This document shows positions 32,935 through 41,231 of a stretch of 64,000 nt of DNA, piece by piece. Origin of the DNA: Defluviicoccus sp. (GTDB lineage: Bacteria; Pseudomonadota; Alphaproteobacteria; Rhodospirillales; Defluviicoccaceae). The DNA lies in contig JARSSM010000013.1 in assembly GCA_029624735.1 (NCBI GenBank), positions 40,441 through 104,440 on the forward strand. Reading direction: 5' to 3'. The notes beneath the pieces are model-generated. The model did no database searches. It had not been told where the DNA came from and worked only from the letters and a program-made list of their open reading frames with translations. Position 1 is the stretch's first letter; each line of letters begins with the position of its first letter. The translations under genes were made by a program, and so were the position numbers.

Positions 32935-33528
32935 TCACGCTTCGTCAAACAGTTGCGCTGTGGTCAAAACACTCTGGGCAATATCGAACAGCTTTCGCTT
33001 CTGGCTCATCGCCGCTCGCCGCAAGAGGTTGTATGCTTCGTCTTCGTTAATGTTCTTTTGTTTCATCAAGATGCCCTTTGCCCGCTCGATCACCTTGCGG
33101 GCTGCGAGCGCTTCCTTGGCCTCCGCCAGTTCCTCCTGCAGCCGCCGGAAGGCATGAAACCGGCTGATGGTGACATCGATGATCGGGCGCACCCGCTCTT
33201 TCTTGAGGCCGTCGACGACATAGGTGCTGACGCCGGCATCGACCGCGGCTTGGATGGTTGCCGTGTCGGAGGTGTCGACGAACATGGCGATGGGTCGGCG
33301 GACGGTGCGCGAAACCTGAAACATCTGTTCGAGCGTATCCCGGCTCGCGTTCTCGAGGCTGATCACGATGACGTCAGGGTCGATTGCACAGATTTTGTCC
33401 GGCACCGTGACCATGTCGGAAACATGGATGATCCGGCCGTAACCAGCCTCGCGCATGCCGTCTTCGAGGATGGCGGCACGAACAGGGTTCTCTTCGATGA
33501 TCAGGATGGTGAGGGTGGGATCGCCCAT
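32935..33528 (-). CDS. nasT: Nitrate antiterminator NasT (pseudo-receiver plus ANTAR domain)
   Basis: 197 residues from the ATG at 33528 (MGDPTLTILIIEENP); the frame extends 16 codons upstream without similarity. Residues 1-120 form a receiver-like fold, but the acidic pair is EE and the usual phospho-Asp at the end of strand 3 is absent (DVIVISLENAS), so it should not be phosphorylated. Residues about 130-195 are the ANTAR RNA-binding domain (AARKVIERAKGILMKQKNINEDEAYNLLRRAAM). It binds two-hairpin leaders and prevents termination; the matching leader lies at 31440-31470 upstream of nrtA. Overlaps or abuts nasS. Confidence 0.93.
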   Translation of the reverse strand: MGDPTLTILIIEENPVRAAILEDGMREAGYGRIIHVSDMVTVPDKICAIDPDVIVISLENASRDTLEQMFQVSRTVRRPIAMFVDTSDTATIQAAVDAGVSTYVVDGLKKERVRPIIDVTISRFHAFRRLQEELAEAKEALAARKVIERAKGILMKQKNINEDEAYNLLRRAAMSQKRKLFDIAQSVLTTAQLFDEA

Positions 33529-33710
33529 GCCCGCTGCGCTTGGAAGAAGACACCGTGAGAGCAGGTGCTGAAGCACCGGAAGCCGCTCCGTCGCCGCGAT
33601 GCAAGAACGCGGCCGGCCGCGGTTGACGCGGCTTCAGGGGCGGCGATCGGGCGTGTCGGCCGGCCAAGGCACCCCACACAATCCTCGCTGGAGAGGCGCG
33701 CTCCCGTCGC

Positions 33711-34616
33711 TCAGGGCGTGCGGGTGTCACCCCCGCCGCTCGCCTCGATGCGGACGGCGACATCGACCGGCTTGGCTGTGAACGGTGCCGAAGTGACGAT
33801 GACGCGCGCACCGGCCGTGACGTAGGCGGCGGCGTTCGTGGCATCGATCCCGCCGGCGGCGGCGACGATCGCATGGGGCGCTGCCGTGCGCAGCTTTGTC
33901 GTGAGGTCGGCGACCATTTCCGGCGTGAACTTCTCGGTCTGGATGACGTCGGCACCCGCTACGGCCCATGTCAGGCCCTCGGCAACGGATCCGACTTCGA
34001 CGACGGCCTTCTTCTCCGGTGCGCCGCGGCGAGCCATCGACACAACGGCTTCCGGCGACGACGAAGCGAGAAAAACCCGATGTTCGGCAAAGATGAGAAT
34101 GGTTTCGGAAAGGCCGAGGCGGTGCGGGACGCCGCCGCCGGCGACGAGTGCGGCGATCGAGAGCGCCTTTGCACCCGGTATGGTCTTGCGCGTTCCGGCG
34201 ATGGTCACCCAGGGATCGACGGCACGCGCCGCCGTGACGATGGCCCGCGTTGCCGTCGCGATCCCCGCGGCCGTCTCGATCAGGACTTGCGCCATCTTCC
34301 AGCCGCGGTGCAGGGCCGCCGCCGATCCTGACGCGCAAAGGATCGTCGCGCCCGCGGCAAGTGATTGGCCGGATGCGGCCGAGACCTCGACCGCGCATCC
34401 GGCGCGCGCCAACAGCCGCGCTGCATCCTCGACCGCGGCGACCACCATCGGCCGACGGGCCGCGAAGGTCATCGTTCCGGAAAGGTTGCCGATCCCGAGG
34501 ACGCCGGTGGTCAAATCACCGAACGGGAGATCCTCGGCGAGGAGGATATCGAGACTGGCATCGGAGAGCGTGGGCAAGTGTTGGGGCAGAAACGGCATCG
34601 GCGGTGAGAATCCCAT
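33711..34616 (-). CDS. modD: ModD protein, quinolinate phosphoribosyltransferase paralogue linked to molybdenum
   Basis: 301 residues from the ATG at 34616, one base after the stop of a short upstream frame (TGAAATG), which supports this start; M at 34598 is the alternative. It has the nicotinate-nucleotide pyrophosphorylase (NadC) fold: LAEDLPFGDLTTGVLGI, ATRAIVTAARAVDPWVTIAGTRKTIPGAKALSIAALVAGGG (the TRKT-PG motif and phosphoribosyl site), HRLGLSETILIFAEH, VEVGSVAEGL and a GGIDATNAAAY strand. ModD genes accompany molybdate transport or Mo enzymes; the reaction is not established. Its place next to nasTS fits the need of NasA for molybdenum cofactor. No ModABC in the window. Confidence 0.85.
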   Translation of the reverse strand: MGFSPPMPFLPQHLPTLSDASLDILLAEDLPFGDLTTGVLGIGNLSGTMTFAARRPMVVAAVEDAARLLARAGCAVEVSAASGQSLAAGATILCASGSAAALHRGWKMAQVLIETAAGIATATRAIVTAARAVDPWVTIAGTRKTIPGAKALSIAALVAGGGVPHRLGLSETILIFAEHRVFLASSSPEAVVSMARRGAPEKKAVVEVGSVAEGLTWAVAGADVIQTEKFTPEMVADLTTKLRTAAPHAIVAAAGGIDATNAAAYVTAGARVIVTSAPFTAKPVDVAVRIEASGGGDTRTP

Positions 34617-34617
34617 T

Positions 34618-34767
34618 TCAATTGGCGGCGCGACGGATGCGTCCCAACGCCGCGCGCGGCTCGCCGGTCCCGCCGTCGAAACAGAGCGGAAAATCGGGGC
34701 CGACGCCACAACTGGGTGTCTTATAGAGGCGAAGGCCGTCGCGCGCACACAGTTGCCGCATGGACAT
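34618..34767 (-). CDS. Short frame translationally coupled to modD (possibly 5'-truncated gene)
   Basis: From ATG 34767 the frame gives 49 residues (MSMRQLCARDGLRLYKTPSC..., with three cysteines) ending one base before the modD start. Upstream of that ATG the same frame stays open to 34965 and reads like protein (GLRNDWTIAHIGATEETSFR, then CPAPKRGAVFE) with high GC at third positions, but it contains no ATG, GTG or TTG. So either only the short form is made or the gene lost its start. Family not recognised. Confidence 0.35.
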   Translation of the reverse strand: MSMRQLCARDGLRLYKTPSCGVGPDFPLCFDGGTGEPRAALGRIRRAAN

Positions 34768-35085
34768 CTCGAAGACCGCGCCCCGCTTAGGCGCCGGGCA
34801 GGTGATCGCGCCTTCGCTGGATCCCCGGAACGACGTTTCCTCGGTCGCGCCGATGTGCGCAATGGTCCAATCATTCCGTAGGCCGTCATGGAGTCGAACG
34901 GAATGCGGGGAATGCGCCCGCGGACGGTTGGACGCTTGTCAGCGGCAGCGGCTCTGGATTTCGCTCACGCTCCATTCAGGCTACGCTTGCTTGACCGGGC
35001 AGAAACCGCTTGACCATCGCAGTAGTATTCAAGAACGCTGGCGCTTCGTTTAGCGCCATGCGCCGGTTGGCGAGGTGGAGTCCTG

Positions 35086-35709
35086 ATGATGCAACTGACG
35101 TCGCGATTTCCTGGAACCGCGGGCGACCTTGTGCTCATTGCGCTGAGCATTGTGTGGGTTCCGGGCGCAGTCCTCGCAGCGGGTCCTTCGTTCGACTGCG
35201 CCAAGGTCGAAACAGGCAGCATCGAAGAGATGATCTGCAAAGACGATCAGTTGTCCGCGCTGGATCGAAAAATGACCGTGGTCTATGACGCGGCGACAAA
35301 GAAGGCGACGAATGAACACCCGCCGGTACTGAAGGCAGGGCAGCGTGGCTGGATCAAGGGGCGCAACGAGTGTTGGAAGAGTGACGATAAGCGGCGATGC
35401 GTTGAAGAGTCCTACACGCTACGCATTGCCGAACTACAAGCCCGGTATCGGCTGGTTTCCTTTACGGGACCGGTGTTTTACACCTGTGACGGACAGCCGG
35501 CAAACGAAGTGGTCGCCACCTTCTTCCAGACCGAGCCGCCGTCGGCCATCACCGAGCGTGGTGACCAGACCTCATGGATGGTGCAACAGCCGGCTGCCAG
35601 CGGCGCAAAGTATCAAGGGCAGAACGAAACGCTGTGGGAACACCATGGGGAGGCCCTGATCACCTGGGGCTACGGCGCCCCCGAGATGCGCTGTCAAGCG
35701 AAACGCTAA
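35086..35709 (+). CDS. Exported LprI/MliC-type lysozyme inhibitor-like protein
   Basis: 207 residues with a signal peptide (LVLIALSIVWVPGAVLAAG). Residues about 35-125 match the LprI domain: FDCAKVETGSIEEMICKDDQLSALDRKM, QRGWIKGRNECW and CVEESYTLRIAELQARY, with paired cysteines. Residues about 130-207 resemble MliC/PliC C-type lysozyme inhibitors (FYTCDGQ at the start of the barrel, QNETLWEHHGEALITWGYG, ending MRC), including the conserved Cys pair. A periplasmic role in blocking host or competitor lysozyme is suggested by family. GGAG lies before the ATG. Single-gene unit. Confidence 0.85.
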   Translation: MMQLTSRFPGTAGDLVLIALSIVWVPGAVLAAGPSFDCAKVETGSIEEMICKDDQLSALDRKMTVVYDAATKKATNEHPPVLKAGQRGWIKGRNECWKSDDKRRCVEESYTLRIAELQARYRLVSFTGPVFYTCDGQPANEVVATFFQTEPPSAITERGDQTSWMVQQPAASGAKYQGQNETLWEHHGEALITWGYGAPEMRCQAKR

Positions 35710-35872
35710 GGATCGATCAGGGAGCTGTCGCAGGTCACAGGTAGCGCGCTGCGTAGTTCAGCAGCGGCGCGCGCAGCATGCTGCCCGCCATCGAAGCGCA
35801 CCGGCGCGTCGCATTCGAAGTCGGCGCTGACGGCGACGCCAGCGACGCTTTCGTGATCCGGCTGTAGGTGAG

Positions 35873-36304
35873 TCAGAACTCGGCGAAGGGATTGCCACAT
35901 GCCTGGTCGAGGCCATGGTAGCTGAGTTCGTGCTCGCTCCCGGGGTCATCGAAAAACCGGGTCGACAGAAGGAAATCGGTTGTCACTTTGCGCTCTAACA
36001 CATCGATCGCGCGCGCGGTGGACGCAGGCAGCAGGCAGCGCACCAGAGGGCTGAAATAGAGCCGCGGTGCATTCAGCAAGAACTCGATGACGGGGGCCTT
36101 GCGGTGGTCGCTCGCTTCTCGGGCGCGCCACCAGTCCCGGGAGAAGGCGAGAACCTCGTCGGGAGAGATGCGAACATAGCCGGCCCGCTCGGCGATAATG
36201 CGGGGGAGGATGGCCTCTTCGGCCGCTGCCACCCGCAGCGGAATCAGGCTCGCCAAGCCGCCTGACAGCACGGCGCGGCGGGTTACGCACAAGCGTTTTG
36301 TCAC
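35873..36304 (-). CDS. Tat-exported small partner of GMC oxidoreductase (putative)
   Basis: 143 residues from a GTG at 36304, preceded by AGAGGGG. The N-terminus has a Tat-type signal (TRRAVLSGGLASLIPLRVAAA). The mature part has no recognised domain but resembles small subunits that accompany membrane-bound GMC dehydrogenases, which carry the catalytic subunit through the Tat pathway. Features: RDWWRAREASDHRKAPVIEFLL, STRFFDDPGSEHELSYHGLDQACGNPFAEF. It starts 14 bases after the GMC stop, so both belong to one operon. Function inferred from this arrangement. Confidence 0.7.
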   Translation of the reverse strand: MTKRLCVTRRAVLSGGLASLIPLRVAAAEEAILPRIIAERAGYVRISPDEVLAFSRDWWRAREASDHRKAPVIEFLLNAPRLYFSPLVRCLLPASTARAIDVLERKVTTDFLLSTRFFDDPGSEHELSYHGLDQACGNPFAEF

Positions 36305-36318
36305 GTCATACCCCTCTG

Positions 36319-37767
36319 TCAGGCCAAACGATCAGCGGCCCGGAGTGCCAGCGCCGCCGCGGTCAGGGACGGATTGGTGGCGGGACAGGTGGGGAGCACT
36401 GCCGTTCCGACGACGACCAGGTTGCGAAAGCGATGATGGCGCAGGTCGGCATCAACGACGGAAGTACGCGGGTCGGCCCCCATGCGCAGCGTGCCCTGCA
36501 GATGGGATTCGGTTCGCCGCCAGCCGCGGAAGTGAATTGCCTCCACCGGCAATGGCCGCAGCAGGTCCGGCAACCGCTCGATCATCCGGCCGATCCCTGC
36601 ACGGGCGTAATCACTCGCTCCCGGACAGTGGATCTGTGGGCGCCCCTTGCTGTCGGCTGGACCGACGTGGTTCTTGTCATCGACCAGATCCTCGGCAACC
36701 AGAAGCAGCGGCAGCGTCTGCCGCCAGCGGCCGAACTCCGTTCGGAGGCCGTCCCACCAGTGGTTGCGCGTGAACACGATGACGGCGCCCGCGGTGCGGC
36801 GATGCGCACCATCGTAGAGGAGGTAGTTGACGCCCGTGCTCATCGTGCTGCCGTCGAAGGCATCGAGACCATCGAGCAGCACCTCCACCGTCGCTCCGAG
36901 CTGCTCGTTCAGTCCGCGGCCGCAGAGCCCGCCGCCCATGCCCGAATTCTGCAGGATATGCGGACTGAAGATCGCGTTCGCCCCCAGAACCACCAGCTCG
37001 GTGCGGATCGACACCTGCTTGCCGCCGTGTCTGAAGCGGACACCCGTCACGTCATCGCCGACATGGTCCAGGGCGAGAACCTCGGCATCGACCAGGATCG
37101 ACACCCGCGGGTCGCCGTAGGTCGCCTGCATCCCATTGAGGACGGTGAACTTTGCATCCGCCGGACAGAGGTTGCAGGTTGCAGACGAGCAGCAGGCGTT
37201 CCTGCTTTCGGTGGCGATGCGGGCGCGCGCGGTCGCACCAATGAAGTGGTGGAGCGGCTGCGCCTGTTGCATCATCCGGTCGGCGGACGTGCCCCGGTGG
37301 GGCGGCTGGGGGAAGGGCGCGGAACGCGGAAAGAGATTGGCGCTCGCAGGGTCACCGGATACCGCCATGATCCGTTCTGCGGCGACGTAGTAGCGCTCCA
37401 GGTCATCGTAGCTCAGCGGCCAGTCGCAGCCGACACCATAGCTGCTGAAGAGGCGGAAATCGGAAGGATGCATCCTTGGCGTCTGACCCCACCAGCAGTT
37501 GGTGCCGCCGCCGAACGCAAGCGTGAACGTCCACGGTTTGTGTCCCTCGCCAACGCGGACGCTCTCCATTGCCGGGATGGAGGCGTTCCTGCCCTCTTCG
37601 CGCTGCCGCTGATGGTCACGGTAGGGCCCTCTTTCCAGGACCAGGATCCGCACCGAGGGCTTCGCCTTGGCGAGAAACCGGTGCAGAAAGAAGGACGCGC
37701 CAAACCCTGAGCCGATGACGACGACATCGAAGCGCGCATCCGGAGCCAGCGACGTCAGGATGTTCAT
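36319..37767 (-). CDS. GMC-family FAD oxidoreductase
   Basis: 482 residues. The FAD Rossmann motif is FDVVVIGSGFGASFFLHRFL (13-32). The GMC signature segment FGGGTNCWWGQTPRM (near 85) replaces the usual GGSS-x-W turn. The C-terminal GMC block is LQGTLRMGADPRTSVVDADLR ... LVVVGTAVLPTCPATNPSLTAAALALRAADRL with the histidine/asparagine region of the active site. A cysteine-rich stretch, NACCSSATCNLCPADAKF (near 190), is reminiscent of Fe-S bearing alcohol/sorbitol dehydrogenases. No signal peptide, so export with the Tat-tagged partner downstream is likely. It would oxidise an alcohol or sugar in the periplasm; the substrate is unknown. Confidence 0.85.
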   Translation of the reverse strand: MNILTSLAPDARFDVVVIGSGFGASFFLHRFLAKAKPSVRILVLERGPYRDHQRQREEGRNASIPAMESVRVGEGHKPWTFTLAFGGGTNCWWGQTPRMHPSDFRLFSSYGVGCDWPLSYDDLERYYVAAERIMAVSGDPASANLFPRSAPFPQPPHRGTSADRMMQQAQPLHHFIGATARARIATESRNACCSSATCNLCPADAKFTVLNGMQATYGDPRVSILVDAEVLALDHVGDDVTGVRFRHGGKQVSIRTELVVLGANAIFSPHILQNSGMGGGLCGRGLNEQLGATVEVLLDGLDAFDGSTMSTGVNYLLYDGAHRRTAGAVIVFTRNHWWDGLRTEFGRWRQTLPLLLVAEDLVDDKNHVGPADSKGRPQIHCPGASDYARAGIGRMIERLPDLLRPLPVEAIHFRGWRRTESHLQGTLRMGADPRTSVVDADLRHHRFRNLVVVGTAVLPTCPATNPSLTAAALALRAADRLA

Positions 37768-38241
37768 GGCCGGGTGCCTAATGCATTGCCATTGCGCAGC
37801 AGGGGCGGTTGTGTCGAGCCAATTCTTACTAGGTGATATCGTGCTGAAAAGTCGTTAACCAGACCGACATTCGGCCTTACATATGCGCGCTGAGGCTGGA
37901 CCGGCCCTCCCTTTGACCGGACAGGCAACCCCGCTCTTGGCGGCCCGGCGCCGCACAACCGCCGCCGCCAGCCGTTCCAATGGAGTCCCCGCCGCCGGTC
38001 GCGCCCTTCGCGGACCGAATGAGTGGCGATTTGTGAACTGGCGTGCAATAAGGGGCGCACTCCAATCAGGGATCCCTCTTGCATGCCAGGGTGATCATAG
38101 GTTGTGCAGGCGCCACCGTTTAGCAATAATCAGTGGATGTCTTTGCCCTTTTCTCGGTCAGGCACCCAACGCTGGAATGAGAGGCTTGGCCCCCGCCATT
38201 TCCTATTACAGCGTTAACGACTCAAGCCAATAGTGCTATAA
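37768..38241. other. Intergenic region between divergent units
   Basis: 474 bases between the GMC operon (minus) and the membrane-protein/GT2 operon (plus). The only longer frame (minus, 37764-38126) overlaps the GMC start and reads as low-complexity Arg/Gly sequence. No repeat copy, tRNA or terminator was seen. It must hold the promoters of both units, but no clear box could be assigned. Confidence 0.4.
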
Positions 38242-40017
38242 ATGATTGCAATGCCCTCCATCAATACCACTTGGTCCTCACGCGAAGCCAGCGCTTGGTT
38301 CACTGCGGCGTGCCTCGGCGGCTTCGCGCTGGTCGTTGCCGTTCTGATCGCGATGCCCGGGCGAACGGTCACTGCGATCTATCCCGAAGATGTCCTACTG
38401 TTCGTCGATGCGGCTTACCGTACAGCCGAAGGCCAGGTCCACCACATGGCCTATCACGCCCCGTTCGGCGTTCTCGCCTCGTGGCTCCCATTTCTTGGCC
38501 TGATTACAAGCGGATCAACAGGCGGTGCATTACCAGCCGCGGTTGCGCTATTTATAATTTTCTTGACGCCGCCGCTGCTTTACGTTGTGATAACGCGCTT
38601 GCCGGTTATTGTTTCTATATTATTAGGTGTCTACATTTTATTGCTTGTAGGAGCGCCGCTTTGTGTTGGTGACCTGCCGTCGCGGATCACCCTCGCAATG
38701 TGGTACAATAGGTTTTGCCAAGGGTTATTAATTCTTCAGTTATGTCTTTACCTGAGTCCTTCGGCGCGAACACGATGGCACACGGTTGTCGATGGCGTAC
38801 TAGCCGGAATCCTGTGCGCCGTGATGCTCTACCTTAAGATTACTTATGGCCTCGTTTCACTGGCGGCGATCGTTCTTTGGAGCCTGTGCGGTCGGACCCA
38901 ACGGGCGTCGGCGCTACTCGCACTTGGCTGCGTCGCAGCCGTCGCGACGGGGCTCGAGGTGGCAATCCCCGGAATCCATGTTGCCTACGCGCACGATGTC
39001 CATTTTGCGATGACGGCAAGCGCGGGGCTGTTCGGGGGTATCGCGGCGCCGTTGAAGGCGGCGTTGAATCACGCCAATGAGGTCGCCTTGGGTGCGCTCG
39101 CGCTGGGGTTAGGGTTTACGGCGTGCGCCGTTACGACAAGCGATGCGCTGTTCGTGGCATTCGTCCTGGCGGCGTCGTTGGTTCTCTTCACTCAGAACAC
39201 GGCCGACCGTTCCCTGCCCGAGGTGGTGTTGCTTCCCGTCTTGGTCGCAGCGCGGCTTGCCGAGGGCGCGGAAACCAAGGATCGGCGACTGTTGACTTAC
39301 GTGATCCCGGGTTTGCTTGTTGTGTTCATGGCAGAGCCCTTTGTTTATCGCTCCCTCGCTCTCTACCGGCATTTCTCCTACGCCCGCGTCGCGCCTGCGC
39401 CTGGGGACACCGCCGCCGCGCTGCCGGGTTTCGTTACGTTGGACTACGGAATGACGCTGGCCAATTCCCTCGGTTCGGAGCGCGCCGTGGTGGCGATCAA
39501 CGAACCCGGCCTGACAACCCAAGAGATCTTTCAGATCGCCCGAAGTGGGGTTCCAGATCATGGGGTTTCGGCGCTGAAAGCGGCAGAGTACATGTATACG
39601 ATAAATAAGGGAATCGAAACCCTGTCTGGCATTGACCGCGGCGACGGGACGGTCTTGACCTTTGATTTTTCAAATCCCTTTCCCTTTGCCATGAACCTGC
39701 CATCGCCGCGCAATTCATTGCTGCAGTATCACTACCGCAGGCAATTTAGCGAACAAGCGTTCATTCCGTCGGAAGTTCTTTTCTCGGATGTTTCGGTCGT
39801 CATGATCCCGACTTTGCCGAGCGGCTTGACTGACCGAAATAAAATGATCAGCCTTTACGAAGAATATCTGCAGCGCAACTTCACGATCTCCCAGACGACC
39901 GATTACTGGGTGGTGTGGACACGTCAACTACAGGTATCACGCGAGACGAAGGACGAACATGAACGACGCTTTGTCGGAAGCGCGCCTGAAGCTGGCAATC
40001 GTAACTCCCGTCTTTAA
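38242..40017 (+). CDS. Polytopic membrane protein, possible GT-C type glycosyltransferase
   Basis: 591 residues with about ten hydrophobic helices in the first 400 and a soluble C-terminal ~190 residues outside the membrane. The segment IYPEDVLLFVDAAYRTAEGQVHHMAYHAPFG (near 46) resembles the first periplasmic loop, with an acidic residue and the x-GQ-x-H pattern, of bacterial GT-C-like membrane proteins. The frame overlaps the following GT2 gene by 59 bases, so the two are coupled. A polyprenol-phosphate sugar made by the GT2 could be the donor for this protein. Bases about 38530-38760 are AT-rich compared with flanks. Family assignment is tentative. Confidence 0.65.
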   Translation: MIAMPSINTTWSSREASAWFTAACLGGFALVVAVLIAMPGRTVTAIYPEDVLLFVDAAYRTAEGQVHHMAYHAPFGVLASWLPFLGLITSGSTGGALPAAVALFIIFLTPPLLYVVITRLPVIVSILLGVYILLLVGAPLCVGDLPSRITLAMWYNRFCQGLLILQLCLYLSPSARTRWHTVVDGVLAGILCAVMLYLKITYGLVSLAAIVLWSLCGRTQRASALLALGCVAAVATGLEVAIPGIHVAYAHDVHFAMTASAGLFGGIAAPLKAALNHANEVALGALALGLGFTACAVTTSDALFVAFVLAASLVLFTQNTADRSLPEVVLLPVLVAARLAEGAETKDRRLLTYVIPGLLVVFMAEPFVYRSLALYRHFSYARVAPAPGDTAAALPGFVTLDYGMTLANSLGSERAVVAINEPGLTTQEIFQIARSGVPDHGVSALKAAEYMYTINKGIETLSGIDRGDGTVLTFDFSNPFPFAMNLPSPRNSLLQYHYRRQFSEQAFIPSEVLFSDVSVVMIPTLPSGLTDRNKMISLYEEYLQRNFTISQTTDYWVVWTRQLQVSRETKDEHERRFVGSAPEAGNRNSRL

Positions 40018-40939
40018 CGACTGGGGGCCCCTCGAGCAGTTGCTCGTTGACTTAGACGCTCACCTGAAAGCAGAAAACGTCGACGTCCATGTTATTGCCG
40101 TCGATGACGGCTCACTCGTTCCCGCCCCAGCCGCTTTGATGGGAAGCACGAGACACGCTCATCTGCAATCGTTGGAAATCCTGACCCTCGCCTGCAACCT
40201 TGGCCACCAGCGGGCGATCGCCGTCGCTTTGGCCGACGTCGCTACGCGCAAGGGCTTCGATGTCGTGATCGTTATGGACTGCGACGGAGAAGACCGGCCA
40301 GAGGCGATTCCGGCCCTTCTGGCAGAACATTGGAAGCAGCCAGGAGCCTTCATTGTAGCCGCTCGGGCGAAACGATCAGAAGGCGCCCTCTTCACCTTCA
40401 ATTACGCACTCTATAAGTTTATCTTTAGGTTGTTGACAGGAAAAACGATCCTGTTCGGAAATTTCTGTCTTATACCATTTGGCCTGTTGCAAAGATTGGT
40501 CTTTATGCCATCCCTTTGGAACCACCTGGCCGCAACCCTCCTGTTCTCGCGTCTTCCGCTCCTTCTTGTGCCTACGGTACGCGGAACTCGCTATGCAGGC
40601 AAATCGTCGATGAACCTCGTTTCGCTTACCACCCATGGATTGAGCGCGATCTCGGTGTTCATCGATGCGGTTTTTACGCGTTTGCTGTTTGCCTGCCTAA
40701 TCATCATCGCTGTTAGCGCCCTTGCGGCCGGGAGTGTCATCGCTATCCGTCTTATGACGACCCTTGCGACGCCGGGCTGGGCAACAACGCTGGTAACAGC
40801 GCTTACGATTATTGCCTTGCAGGCTGGCTTGCTCGTCACATGCAGCGCGTTCCTCGCTCTGGCCGGACGGTCGAACATTCCTGTTGTCCCGGCGCGCTGC
40901 CAGGACCTGTTCATTGCCTCGCGAAACCGCATTTACTGA
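39959..40939 (+). CDS. GT2 glycosyltransferase, polyprenyl-phosphate sugar synthase-like
   Basis: 326 residues. GT-A fold: LAIVTPVFNDWGPLEQLL (10-27), VIAVDDGS (45-52), NLGHQRAIAVALADVA and the DxD-type VIVMDCDGEDRPEAIPALL (near 100), as in dolichyl-phosphate mannose synthase and GtrB. Two hydrophobic helices near the C-terminus (LLFACLIIIAVSALAAGSVI, and TLVTALTIIALQAGLLVTCSAF) anchor it to the inner membrane, as in GtrB-type enzymes. It would load a sugar from an NDP donor onto undecaprenyl phosphate. Overlaps the upstream membrane-protein gene; an RTX protein gene follows after ~290 bases. Confidence 0.85.
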   Translation: MNDALSEARLKLAIVTPVFNDWGPLEQLLVDLDAHLKAENVDVHVIAVDDGSLVPAPAALMGSTRHAHLQSLEILTLACNLGHQRAIAVALADVATRKGFDVVIVMDCDGEDRPEAIPALLAEHWKQPGAFIVAARAKRSEGALFTFNYALYKFIFRLLTGKTILFGNFCLIPFGLLQRLVFMPSLWNHLAATLLFSRLPLLLVPTVRGTRYAGKSSMNLVSLTTHGLSAISVFIDAVFTRLLFACLIIIAVSALAAGSVIAIRLMTTLATPGWATTLVTALTIIALQAGLLVTCSAFLALAGRSNIPVVPARCQDLFIASRNRIY

Positions 40940-41231
40940 AGCCGGCGGTAACCCACGCTCCGCATTGGCGAGTTGCGGCAACAGGGCATTATCACGCGAA
41001 GGATGGCGGGCGTCGTAGCCGCGCGTAGCGATCATGTCCCGAGGAGTGGTGCAGGCGCGGGGCCGCTGGCGGTCTCCGGCGGTTTGGCCGCGTGGTCAGG
41101 CTGCCCCGGCGGCACTGTCGGCGCCAGCGCCAGCTTGCGCAGCCGGGCTTGCGAGTGCGACGGAGTAGCGCCTGGACGTGATCGAGCGTCCCATGCTACT
41201 AGGAAAAAAGGCGGCTCAGGGGACGAACGCA

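Noticed and set aside
37764..38126. 120-codon minus-strand frame between the GMC and membrane-protein genes
   Set aside because: Overlaps the GMC start, low-complexity Arg/Gly composition, no ribosome site or family.
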